Assembly: GCA_963556695.1 (NCBI GenBank)
Contig: CAUWAG010000018.1
Coordinates: 930,001-994,000, forward strand
Origin: Anthostomella pinea
Taxonomy: Eukaryota > Ascomycota > Sordariomycetes > Xylariales > Xylariaceae
Length of the DNA: 64,000 nucleotides
Reading direction: 5' to 3'
Part shown: positions 34,201 to 45,501 of the stretch, piece by piece
Numbering within the stretch: position 1 is the stretch's first letter
Layout of the letters: each line of letters starts with the position of its first letter
Position numbers and translations under genes: made by a program
Notes under the pieces: generated by a model
Database searches by the model: none
Told to the model about the DNA's origin: nothing
The model's input: only the letters and a program-made list of their open reading frames with translations

Positions 34201-34904
34201 GAGGTCGGGATCGCTATTACTATTACGGCTACTGGAAAGGAAGACCTCACGTAAGAACACCCAACACCATGACGACATGTTGCAATTGTAATGAGCAGGT
34301 GCAATAAATTTTGTACCGACTCAACGAACCACGTCATATGAGATGCGATGATGATACGGAGTCAAGCTCGTTCCTGCCGGAGAGTCTGTTCCAAGGAAAA
34401 GAACACCACGCGCGAGGATCTTGAGGTCTGGGAGCAAGCAAGAGTACGGCATCTCACGATGACATAGGAATACAATTTGGTTTCATCGGTATCAATTGCA
34501 TTGTTGACCAGAAAAAGTCCATATTCACCTACTCTGATAGCAGTATCTCCTCCCCTCCCCTACGTGCATGTAGGAAACTCAAGGAAGAGGCGCAGCACTA
34601 TGCGGAAAAGATGTGTGGGCAAAAAGCTATGAAAGCCAGAAAAACCCCCGACCCAAGGCAAAACAAAACCTAACCCCAACAGAGAGCGCAAAGAGCTTCT
34701 CGTACAGTCCCATCCTTGATACATATGCATTGACGCAAAATGGTTGTTAGCGTAGTGCAGTCTCCTTCCTCGCCCATCGTCCATGCCCAGGTACAGGCCA
34801 GACCAAGAGGGACAGAGAGTATGTGTATCGTGTCATATTAATATCCTTCATCAACCATCTCGGATCGTCATCACTTCCCCAGCTTCACCATACTGCGAGG
34901 CGGC
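28278..34904. other. Gene-free region of 6.6 kb
   Basis: I see no gene here on either strand. Open frames are short, overlap each other and lack fungal codon bias or domains. Composition is not AT-rich, so it is not an obvious RIP-degraded transposon. Minor features: pyrimidine-rich leader of the CFEM gene (28350-28700), GGTAGGTAGGTA runs (about 28850), a CAGACAGG repeat (about 29030-29050), two CCCCTAA units (32471-32488), and GCTT/GCTC runs (about 33970-34000). The last 700 bp should include the RNR1 3' UTR. Confidence 0.55.
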
Positions 34905-37823
34905 TTAACCGCTGCACATCACGCAGGATTCGGGGTTCTCAATACTGCCTGTGGAGATGTCAGTGTCGGTCATTTGGATGTGGCATAAACGGGATAAGAC
35001 TCACAAGCCAGAACGGCATCAGCGTAAATGTCGTACTCGCGCTCTTTGCTCTCCCCATCTTTATCCTCATCTTGCAGAGGTGTCTTCTTGCCCTCGAGTG
35101 TTCCCTCCGGAAGCTCTTCAGCCTTCAGCTTCTCTGAGGGCTCAGTCGCCAAAGCCTTGGGGCTCTCAGCCTCCTCTACATCCGCCTTGAAAGGAGGAGG
35201 GTTTGCAGGCACAGCAACTGTGTTCCCTGCCTTAGCCACGCCCATCGGGGGCGGGGTGGCGCTCGGCGTTGGGACCCCATTAAGATCCGACGCGTTGAGG
35301 TTGCTGTTCGAATCCTCCCTCTTGGCGTATACAGGTCTGGGGACACCGGTGTTCTGCGACGACACGTAGCTGCCAGAGGGCGGTGCTCGCTTCTTCAACG
35401 CGCCGAGCTTAGCGGTGGGTGAGTCAACGACCTTCAGAGCAGCCTGGTCAACGGTGAACTGAATAGGCTGAGCGGCAGACTGGGTACGCAAGTAGTACAT
35501 GCCGGTCTTGAGACCAAGCTTCCAGCCGGCGAAGTGCATGCTCGTGATTTTACCCATAGTAGGATCTCTCATGTGAATGTTGAGAGACTGCGACTGATCG
35601 ATGAAAGCACCGCGGTCGGCAGCCATCTGAACGACTGTCCTTTGGGAGATTTCCCAGACGGTCTTGTACAGAGCCTTGACCTCGGCAGGGATGCTGGCAA
35701 TGTTTTGGACGGAACCTCCATCGGCGATGATACGGTTCTTCATGTTGTCAGACCAAAGACCCATGTCGACAAGGTCCTTCAGCAGCCAAGGGTTGACAAC
35801 CTGAAAGTCGCCAGCCAGAACACGACGAGAGTAGATGTTGGAGGTATAGGGCTCGAAGCATTCGTTGTTGCCCAAGATCTGTGAGGTACTGGCGGTGGGC
35901 ATGGGAGCCATGAGCAGACTGTTGCGAATACCGTGCTGCTTGATCTGTGCCTTCAAGCCCTCCCAGTCCCAGAGGTCTGATGGCGTGACATCTTTCCACA
36001 TGTCGTACTGAAGGATACCTTGTGAGACAGGAGAACCTTCGTACGTGGCGTAAGTGCCCTGGACCTGAGCAATATCACACGATGCTGTCAAGGCAGCGTG
36101 GTAGATAGTCTCGAAGATTTGCTTGTTCAGCTGCCGAGCCTCTGGCGACTCGAAAGGCATACGGAGAGCAAGGAAAGCGTCGGCAAGACCCTGGACACCA
36201 AGACCGATGGGACGGTGTCGCATGTTGCTGTTGCGCGCCTCCGGGACAGGGTAATGGTTGACATCAATGATCTTGTTCAGGTTGCGAACAACCACCTGGG
36301 TAACATCGTGCAACTTCTGGAAATCATAGACACCAGCGTTGTAGTCCACGAAAGACGGCAATGCCAAAGACGCCAGGTTGCAGACAGCGACCTCGTCTGG
36401 TGCAGAGTACTCGATAATCTCAGTGCAGAGGTTAGAACTGCGGATGGTACCCAAGTTCTTCTGGTTGCTCTTGCGGTTGCAATGGTCCTTGTAGAGCATG
36501 AAAGGGTTTCCGGTCTCAGTCTGTGCCTCGAGGATGGCATACCAGAGCTTCTGGGCCTTGATCGTACGGCCACGGCCCTCGGCTTCATACTTCTCGTAGA
36601 GAGCCTCGAACTCGTCGCCGTAGACATCAGCCATTCCAGGGCATTCGTTGGGGCACATGAGGGTCCAGTCGCCGTTCTTCTCAACACGCTTCATGAAGAG
36701 ATCGGGGATCCAGAGAGCAAGGAAAAGGTCACGAGCACGGACTTCTTCCTTGCCATGGTTCTTGCGAAGGTCGAGGAACTCGAAGACATCCGCGTGCCAT
36801 GGTTCGAGGTAGATGGCAAAAGCACCAGGCCTCTTGTTGCCGCCCTGGTCGACATATCTGGCAGTGTTGTTGAAGACACGAAGCATGGGCACGATGCCGT
36901 TCGAAGTGCCGTTGGTGCCGGCAATATATGAGCCGGTGGCGCGGATGCGGTGAACGTTGAGGCCGATGCCACCTGCCATCTTGGAGATCATAGCACAAGT
37001 CTTTAGGGTGTCGTAGATACCCTCAATGCTATCATCCTTCATGTCAACGAGGAAGCAGGAGGACAGCTGTGCCTGGGGTGTTCCAGCGTTGAAGAGAGTT
37101 GGGGAGGCGTGAGTGAAATATTTGCTGGACATGAGGTTGTAGGTCTCGATGACCTTCTCAATATCATCGCCCCATATACCAACCGCAACACGCATGATCA
37201 TGTGCTGCGGCCTCTCGGCGATCTTGCCATTGAGCTTGAGGAGGTAGGAGCGCTCCAAAGTCTTGAAGCCGAAGTATTGGTAGTTGAAGTCTCGGTCGTA
37301 GACGATGGCAGAGTCGAACTCCTCCTTGTGTTTCATTACGCAGTCGTACGTCTCTTGAGCAATCATGGGCGATGCCTTGTTGTTCTTGGGGTTGACGTAG
37401 TGGTAGAGATCACTGATGACCGAAGACCATTGCTTCTTTGTCTGCTTGTGGAGGTTGGACACGGCAATACGCGCGGCCAGGATGGCATAGTCTGGGTGGG
37501 TGACGGTCATGTATGCGGCGGTCTCGGCTGCCTGTCGGGCGAAGCATGGTTAGAAAACACAATGGATAGAGGCTCGGTTGCAGAGACGTACCAGGTCGTC
37601 AAGCTGTACTGTGGTAACACCTCCATAGACTCCGGAGATGACCTTCTGGGTGATGGCAACTGGGTCGACATGGTCGGCGTCCAGTCCGTAACACAATCTG
37701 GAGACACGGGCAGTGATCTTGTCGAATTGGACGCGCTCCTGGCGTCCATCTAGAGGGATGTCAGTGACGGGCACGACAGAGGAGAAGATTGGGAGATGAC
37801 TTACCGCGCTTCTTGACATACAT
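34905..37823 (-). CDS. rnr1: Ribonucleoside-diphosphate reductase large subunit
   Basis: Class Ia ribonucleotide reductase alpha subunit: reduces NDPs to dNDPs with the RNR2-type radical subunit, the limiting step of dNTP supply. Exons 37823-37805, 37749-37592, 37531-35005 and 34948-34905 give 915 aa. Exons 1-2 encode most of the ATP cone (residues 1 to about 90). Active-site residues fall at the same numbers as in yeast: C218 (LSSCFLV), N426/C428/E430 (SNLCTEI) and C443. After a Pro/Lys/Glu-rich linker (about 760-890), the swinging redox tail CVMCSG (C910, C913) lies on a separate 44-nt last exon. The 5' flank holds MluI-box-like elements. Confidence 0.97.
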
Positions 37824-39135
37824 TGTGAAGCGTGGGCTGCGGTCGACGCGGAAAAGGGAGGTTGGCGGGCAGGACTCGAGATGATAGAATCAGGCAACAC
37901 ACAGGGACAACAGACGTGTGTAGAGAATTGTAGATATGAGACAGGAAACACAACCTCAATGCCAACCAAGCAAATGGGTATCAAGAAGTTGGGAGGGGGA
38001 AGATGTGGTTTGTTTGTTTGTTTGTTTGGTTGAAGGTGTCGGGTTGAAGATGGAGAAAGGAGATGCACTTCACACTTCAGCGTGGGCTCTTTTAAGTAGG
38101 AACGCGACTTTGCGTGTCGACCGCGTCAAACCTACCACTTTAGCGCGTCGAAAAACACCACCAGCTCGGGTCAACCCATCGGAACAGGGGTCACCTGCAG
38201 TTCCAGCAGTTACAGAGGGCCGCAGGGAGCGTCATGCAGCAGGCTGCAGGTGCCGAACCCGCCTGGCAGCCTGCAGGAGCAGGTGGGGATTACTGAATTA
38301 CTCAGCTGCCCGTGGGTCAAGTAACCAACCACTCAACGCGTCCACGCGCATTACCACCCGCAGACGCGGGCTGTCATGGTGGGGTTAAGTGGAGTTTGTC
38401 AAACGCTGGATCGGATTTCCAATATGCATCCCATGATCCCTTCCCGTCTGTCATACTTCATATCCGTGCGCTAATTACAAGCACTTTGAATGTCGAGTGA
38501 ACTACAGTACATATTCAATCCTGTTGCTCAGTGAATCTTTCTACCATGTATTTCTCTGTTGAGCCTCCATCTGGGACTGATGTGTGAAGCATGATACACG
38601 GCGCCGGCTGGCCGGGTTCTCCGGGATGCATCGGTACGTTCTAGGCCCCACTGCCCCGCTACAGCCGATTTCGCGTGGTCACCGTTGTGGTTCACGAAAT
38701 TTGATGTTGGTTCGAGATGGCGTAACTCTTTGAGATCCAGAGGGCAGTTGTTACGTTGGTTCAGTTGGCAATTTCAGATGCTCTGGGCAACATTGCCGTA
38801 CCGGTTGCCGAAGGAGACGTTGGACCTCTAAATACCTAGACATTGAATGACAGAGGGTTACGTGTGAGATATGATACCTATCATTGGTGTACGACATATG
38901 CTGCGACGACTGAATCTATCCCAAATTGCATCCCTCATTGCTAAACGCCGTGATACTTGGAAGTTCATTGTCTAGTTCAGCGTTCGCTGTAGAGTAACTC
39001 TCAAGAACTCCCAATGCTAAATCGGTTACCAAGCCTGCCCGCTCACACAAATAACCAGACCCCTCAGTACTTTTCCAGGTCAAGGTATAAATCCAGAGCT
39101 CGTATCAAATAACATGGAGTATTTAGAATACCCCC
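37824..39135. other. Intergenic region upstream of rnr1
   Basis: About 1.3 kb: rnr1 promoter (with the MCB-like cluster and a GTTT tetranucleotide run at about 38009-38028) and the aquaporin 3' side. No further gene seen. Confidence 0.5.
38101..38350. promoter_or_regulatory. Cluster of MluI cell-cycle-box-like elements upstream of rnr1
   Basis: A perfect ACGCGT lies at 38336-38341, with MCB-core variants at 38102-38107 (ACGCGA), 38122-38127 and 38144-38149 (both CGCGTC), and CACGCG at 38344-38349. They lie 280-530 bp upstream of the rnr1 ATG. In yeasts, MBF/DSC1 drives ribonucleotide reductase genes at G1/S through ACGCGT, so conserved cell-cycle control is a reasonable inference. Confidence 0.5.
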
Positions 39136-40168
39136 TCAAACTTCGCCAACATCGGAAGACGGCTGCGACGCATCCTGCCCCGGGTTGGCCTCCTCGTAAT
39201 GGCAGGCCTTGACGAAGCGGAAATATATAGCCGCGAGTACACCTCCCATCGCAGGGCCGAGCCAGTATATCCAGTGGTAGTGGGGGAATGACGGCGCGGC
39301 TACGGCACAGCCGAAGCTCCTCGCCGGGTTCAGTGAACCGCCGGTGAAGTAGACGCCTACACGGTCGAACATCAGCCTAGCTCACAGTTTCGAACAGCCT
39401 CAACCCCGTGGCCTATCTGTTCTGAGGTAGGCCGTGTAGGTAGGGGGAGAAAGAGAGAGAGCGAGCGACCTACCAGGTATCTCGGCCACGAACAGAGCGA
39501 GCCCGATACCGACGGGCGCGATGAACGTGTCCTTCGACTTCTCGGCCGCGAGCATGAGCACGACGAAGACGAGGAACGACGTGAAGAACATCTCGGAAAA
39601 GAGGCCCTGCGCGGTGTTGACGCCGGGGACCAGCAGCGTGTTGATCGAGGCCATGTCGCCCGGGAAGAGCACCTTGACGACTCCGCCGGCGACCATGCAC
39701 GCGATGAGTTGCGTTAGGAAGAGAAATGCTCCGCGCTTCCAGGGGAGCTGGCCTGCGGTGCACATGCCCAGTGTGACCTGTGGGAACGTCAGTCTAGGGT
39801 AATGTAGAAGTCGTGTAGTTAGCTGAACCCAGTTTCTGCGACGATATCGGAACACATCGAGTTGGTCCAAAAAAACGTACCGCAGGGTTGAACAAGCCAC
39901 CGCTGATCCGATAGAAGGCCCAGACGCTGACCAGCAGCGACATGGAGTAGGCGAGCGAGATGTAGATGATGGCACTGGCACCGGGCGTCTGGGACGCCAG
40001 GTCAACCACCATCAGGTGGCCCGCGTAGCCGAAGAACAGGAAGAAGAAGGTGCCGACGAACTCGCCCGACGCGGCCACGAGGTGCGTCTCGAGCTCGTTC
40101 AGATGGAAGTGCTCCTCGTGGTGGTGACGCAGGGCCCCGTCTGGCTGAGCTTCACGGTGTCTGCCCAT
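39136..40168 (-). CDS. Aquaporin (MIP family)
   Basis: Membrane water channel. Exons 40168-39881, 39777-39474 and 39356-39136 give 270 aa, a normal MIP length with about six transmembrane segments. Both NPA boxes are canonical: [11 protein letters not shown] (N94-A96, exon junction directly after the Ala) and [11 protein letters not shown] (N207-A209). The residue after the second NPA-Arg is Ser rather than the Asp usual in aquaglyceroporins, which points to an orthodox water-type channel. The short N-terminus is His-rich (HHHEEHFH), possibly pH- or metal-responsive (inference). The upstream frame without ATG excludes a longer start. Confidence 0.94.
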
Positions 40169-41613
40169 TGTGCTGGATGCCAAAGATGAACCTTGTGTGT
40201 AATGGATAAGGGTGTACGAGTTTATGGGGACGTGAAGGTTGAGTTTCTGGAACGTCGAGTGCTTTGCGAACTGCTAGCTATGCTGTGCTGAGAATGGTTG
40301 AAGACAAGAAAGGATTGAGTTCGGGTGTGTTAACATATTCGTCGACAAGACCCCTTCCATGACTCTGACGCCGCGGAGACGTCGTGGAGACGTCGCGGCG
40401 TCGTCATATCTCCGTAGGAGTGCATTAGACCTCAAGATCTCTCAAACCAGGCGTGCGCCAAAGCCCCCTCTCAAACATTCGTTGAATGTAACCCTACCCG
40501 GGCATATCGATCACATCTGTGCAGGCAAGATTAGACGAATATCCATGGCGGACATGACGGCCATGACGATTCAAGTGCGGCGGGATGCGCGCCGCTACTG
40601 CAGTTATTGGCAACGGCGGCACATCCAATATGCGCAGGGGACTGTCCCCGGTGCTCAACCAATTCTCACGCAAAAAAACGAGGACCCTTGATATTATGCA
40701 ACCAACCTGTTATGCAACACGGATCTATTGTTTAGCCCCGATGTACATCCACAGATCTAACGGGCGGTGTACAACCTCCATCAACGGTGTCATTGATTGC
40801 TTCCCGACGGAACACTACTAGACATCCGGTGTCTGTACTCGGGCTAGCAATAAGATCCGAGCCGAACTTCCCGCGAGATAAAACGGTCATTAGGGTGTCT
40901 TCCGATTGGATTGGCGTAGATCTGGTCCTTATCAATACAACCAATACAATTCTGCTTTGATGTACCTATGAGGGCATTCGTAGGCTTAGTTGGCAAAAGG
41001 AAGTAAATACCTTAGCCAGGTCGCTATGTTCACCCACCGCTTGCGGAGTCCTGCGGTGTAGGATTCGGGTATTTCCTATCTGCGATCGTCGCTACTTTAC
41101 CCAACGACTGCAACGCAACAGGACTTTTCAGTAGCATACCAAACTTCGCTGACAACGTGGTCGTGTCGAGAGATTGTTTCCGGGTGCGTTGTTCGACTCG
41201 GGTAATGTATAACGGAGTGTAGAAGTCACTCTTGTGTGAGGGCAGCTGGACATAGACGCGGCAGCTGGTGGTCCACTGTTAGAATAAATGGGTCTTACGA
41301 AGGCGGCCTGAACTGCAGGTGGCAGATTTCTCCCTCACTCACCGTGCCAGTGCCACCTCAGCTCAGCCCGAGATCTTGGCCCAGGAGCTGAAAGGCAAGG
41401 CAATCCTCAGCTCGAATTTGGACCGTACTACTCACCTTAGTACAAGCCTGCAAGGTGAGTCGAACACCAATTTCGAACGTAGCTGCGCCGCTTGACTGCT
41501 GCTGCTCTTCGACATAGATAACTCGTACACGACGCCGACTAGTGGACGTTTGTATCCTGAATCATCGCACGTTCATCTCACGTCCATACAGAGCGTTGTG
41601 AAAGCGCCATGAT
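40169..41613. other. Divergent promoter region, aquaporin / TatD gene
   Basis: About 1.4 kb without a supportable gene. A small palindromic cluster of GACGTCG-type sequence lies at about 40378-40400 close to the aquaporin start. Confidence 0.45.
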
Positions 41614-41718
41614 ATGATCACAAGAAAAGTCATTATCGATCGTTTCGCCTGCTCTGGTGCGCATCGCTTGCCTGTTTCAAGACGCCCTGGGAGAACCCTT
41701 TCGTCTTCAATATCAAGG

Positions 41719-43265
41719 ATGGCTTCTGAGACGCCCAGCTCTACCGGTACGCCCGCCTCGACCATGGCCAGCGACTCAGCTTACAAGCCAAGGTACATCG
41801 ATGTAAGTCACACCTCACCACTGGAATGCCTCGACAGTTCCCTTCTCTATCATCTAAACGAGGTTCCCGGATTCAACACAACATGAAGTATCCGTGTCCC
41901 ATACATGATTTCACAGTCGTCTCTCTGCCCCTTTCCCTCTTCCTCGAGTTGCCAATGCTGATTAGTTCATTCCCGCTAGATCGGCATCAACCTGGCCGAT
42001 CCAATCTTCCGGGGGAAATACCACGGCACCCAACGGCACCCCGACGACCTCAGTGCCGTGATCTCGCGCGCGCAAGAAGTGGGATGCCATAAGCTGATCG
42101 TCACCGGCTCCGATCTCGCAACCTCGAGACACGCCCTCGAGATTGCCGGGGAGTACCGTGAGTAAAAACCAGAACCAGCTCCGCGTCCGGACAGACACAG
42201 CGGCGCGCCGAGAACTAGCTAACAAACGATGATAAAGCCGGCGCTGTATATACCACAGCGGGCATCCACCCGTGTTCAAGCGCCATATTCAGCAACAAGT
42301 CACTCGCAGGCCACGAGGACGACACAGACACAGACGGCCACACGACGCCGTGTGACCCCGACCCATCCAAGCCCGTACCGGAAGAGGACCACGAGCCCAG
42401 CCCGGAGAAGATGGCGGAGATCATATCCGCGCTGCGCAACCTGATCTCGGAATCGCGTCGGGGGGGCAGTAGCACGACGCCCCCCACGCCGCGCCTCGTC
42501 GCCTTCGGCGAGATCGGGTTAGACTACGACCGGCTGCACTACTGCTCGCGCAACATCCAGCTGCACGCGTTCGCCGCGCAGCTGGACCTCGTGCTCTCCC
42601 TGCAGCCGCAACTCCCGCTCTTTTTACACTCGCGGGCCGCGCACGGCGACTTCGTGGCACTCCTGAAAGAGAAATTCGGCGCGCGCCTCCAAAAACTCGA
42701 AAGGGGCGGCGTGGTGCACAGCTTCACGGGCACGGCGGCCGAGATGCGCGAGCTGATGGACCTGGGGCTGTATATTGGGGTTAACGGGTGCAGCTTCAAG
42801 ACGGCTGAGAACTGCGCCGTGGTCGGGCAGATCGAGATGGATAGGTTGATGTTGGAGACGGATGGGCCGTGGTGCGAGGTCAGGCCTAGTCATGAGGGCT
42901 GGAAGTACCTGGTTGAGCCCACGAAGCGTGCTGACGGCAGCAACGATAATGAGAGGACCTCCACGTCGACCTCAACATCAACATCAATATCGACACCAAC
43001 CCCAGAACACCAAGCGCCTCCACCCCCAGCAAAGAGGCAATCCAAGAAAAAGCCACAAAAGAAAGAGCCCGATGTCCCCGAACGGTTCAAGACGGTCAAA
43101 AGAGAAAAATGGGTCGAGGGCGCCATGGTCAAGGGCCGCAACGAGCCGTGCTCGATCGAGAGGATGGGCCGGATCGTCGCGGGCATCAAGGGCGTGTCCG
43201 TGGAGGAGGTGTGCGAGGCGGCGTGGCGGAATACTACGAGGGTGTTTAGTCTGGAGGACAAGTAA
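41719..43265 (+). CDS. TatD-type metal-dependent deoxyribonuclease (TATDN1-like)
   Basis: Predicted 3'-5' exonuclease/AP endonuclease of the TatD amidohydrolase fold. Exons (41719)-41802, 41980-42157 and 42238-43265 give 429 aa; an in-frame ATG at 41614 would add 35 residues rich in Arg and lacking acids, conceivably a mitochondrial leader. Recognisable blocks in order: INLADPIFRGKY, VTGSDLATSRHALEIA, YTTAGIHPC, the metal-binding GEIGLDYDR, LFLHSR, VHSFTG, and LMLETDGPWCEVR with the metal Asp. It is longer than bacterial TatD because of low-complexity insertions after GIHP (Asp/Pro/Glu) and before the C-terminal helix (Ser/Thr run, Lys/Pro tract). Convergent with the CENP-N gene. Confidence 0.93.
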
Positions 43266-43722
43266 TTACCTAGTAGATCTGTGGAATGGAAGACTGGAAG
43301 ACGTGGTGAAGAGGGAGAGAGTACAGGGCGGAGAGATAGAGAGTACGAAAGCACAGGAGTAGAAGAGCATAGACGGATGGATGGGTGGATGGATATAGGG
43401 GCGCAATGCACGAGAATCGTATGTCTGATCAAGGTAAGGAGCAAAGGCTCGTTTCGTCACTCAATATGGGTACATACCAGTGCAACACGATGATGCAAAT
43501 CCACCAAAACGCCATGCCATGCCATGCTATGCCATACACATATGACCCTTTAAACCTGTTCACCGTCCGTCCCGTACATACATGCTCGTGAATAGAGGCA
43601 ATACAATGCAACAAACACAATGTAATGCCATCGAATGCAATGCAATACACCCACGGCAATACCCCACCCAAAAAGCCAAGCCACACACGAACCACTACAC
43701 ACACCAGAGAGAGTAGAAGAAT
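43266..43722. other. Short convergent intergenic region
   Basis: About 460 bp shared by the 3' ends of the TatD and CENP-N genes. Contains GATG/GGATG runs (about 43370-43395) and CATGC repeats (about 43512-43532). Confidence 0.5.
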
Positions 43723-45260
43723 CTACATCCCCGACCCCTTATGTCCCCGTATCCGCCCATGCCGCACCGCGCCGACCGAGACGCCCTCCTCGCCCGTCAT
43801 CCAGCCGGGCATGCGCGCGCTGTCGATGACGCCGGCCTCGACGAGCTGGCGCACGCCGGCGAAGACATGCGGGCCGTGGAACGTCAGGCGGACGATGGGC
43901 CGCCACTTGTTGTTGGTGCCTTCGCTACTGTGTTGCTTATCTCCTCCCCGGGCAGTCTCGTCGCGGGTGGAGTTATCGGGGATTCGTTGTTCTTCGTCTT
44001 CGTCTGGGTCTTCTTCTTGCAGGAGGCTGGCATCGACGTTGTTCTTGCGGCCCTTGTTGGATTTCTTGCGCCCGCGGGCTTCGTCGTGCCCGTCTGCTTC
44101 TCGTTCATCCTCATTATCCTCTTCGACGGGCAGCAGGCCGGGAAACGGATCCTCGATCCGGATGTCGAAGCGCTCGATGCCCTTCCCGTCGTCGATCTGC
44201 GCCGAGTCGCCGAACCGAGCCTGGGCGACGAGCTTGCTGCGTTTGCGCTCCTTTCCTTCTTTCGCTTCTTCGGGATCTAACGGGCGCTTGCGCTTCTTCG
44301 CCTCTTGCTGCCGGACTTCTACACTTGCTTCCAATGTTGTATCCCCTTTCTCGTCCTTGTCCTCCTCCACGATCACAGATAGTGGTGGCGTAGGCAGAAG
44401 AGCATTAAGGGGACTGTCGTTAGCCACCACCGCCCCCTCCGCCTTGTCGCCAGCCGCGTAGATGCTCCACCCGCCCTGCGCGGCGTTCGTCCTGCCCGCG
44501 CCCTTGACCGCCAGCATGGCGTCCAAGTTCTTAGTCTCCAGGTTGGTGGCCCTGAGGGCGTAGCGCTCGCGCGGCCGCGACAGCGCCTTGGGCACGCCCT
44601 CGACTACCAGCGCGCGCAGCGAGCGCGTCTCGCCCGCCGTCGCGGACCCCCCGGCCCCTGTGCTCTGCGGCTTCGAGACGAAGACGTGCGGCGAGTCGTC
44701 GGGGAACGCGATGTAGATGGTGCGCGAGACGTCGAACGTCGTCGTGGTCTTCCCTATGCCGGGCCGGTTGACGGCGGCTGAACCTGCGGCTGACGTCACG
44801 GCCAGCTCGGTGTTGTACGGCGATTCGAGCACGAATATGCGCAGCAGCAGCAGCGGCTGGCGCCCGCCGCGCGGCCGGTCGAAGTTATAGTGCGCCTTGA
44901 CGTCCGGCAGCACCTCGGCCTGCAGGTTCTGCAGGAACGTCGGTGGGTGGAAGCGCGGTACGGCCAGCGTCTCGCGGTCGAGCTTCTCGGGCGCGTCGTC
45001 GTCGTCGGCCATGTCCTCGTGGTCTGGTGTTTGCAGTTTCGCGATCTTGTAGCACGCCCATTTCAGCGATCCTGGGTGGTCGTACAGGTATTGCTGGTCC
45101 GCCATGGCAAGCTGGTACAGGCTGATGCCGTGGCGCCAGTCGCCTTCGAGCACGCGGTCGACCACCTCGCGCCGGCTGCCCTTGCGCGTCTGCATGTCTT
45201 CGTATGTCTCTTGCAGCTTAGCGAGTGAGCGCGCGGGCGGGTAGAGGTCGTCGAAGAACT

Positions 45261-45294
<34 letters not shown>

Positions 45295-45501
45295 TTCAGG
45301 GTCGTCGGGGTTCTCTGGAGGCGGGCGCAGGACGGGTGGGCATAGTCGCTGGTTCTTCGGATCCAGCCAGTCGAGGACGAGAGACAGGAGCGAGGGCCGT
45401 GATAGTCGGTTTAGTACTCTTAGCACGGCTGGGTTGGAGGGGCTGACGCGCAGTGAGGAGGGCAGACGGGCGGTTGTTGGGACGGAAAGGCGCGCCGCCA
45501 T
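43723..45501 (-). CDS. Kinetochore protein of the CENP-N/Chl4/Mis15 family
   Basis: Constitutive centromere-associated network subunit that binds the CENP-A nucleosome with its partner CENP-L/Iml3. A single uninterrupted 592-aa frame starts at ATG 45501. The N-terminal helical block (LRVLNRLSRPSLLSLVLDWL) and the C-terminal block (RLTFHGPHVFAGVRQLVEAG then PGWMTGEEGVSVGAVRHGRI) are what I recognise as this family. Between them are an acidic run of eleven consecutive Asp (about 69-79) and a Lys/Arg/Glu-rich nuclear-localisation-like region (about 430-520). The assignment rests on these family blocks, and a profile search would settle it. Confidence 0.83.
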
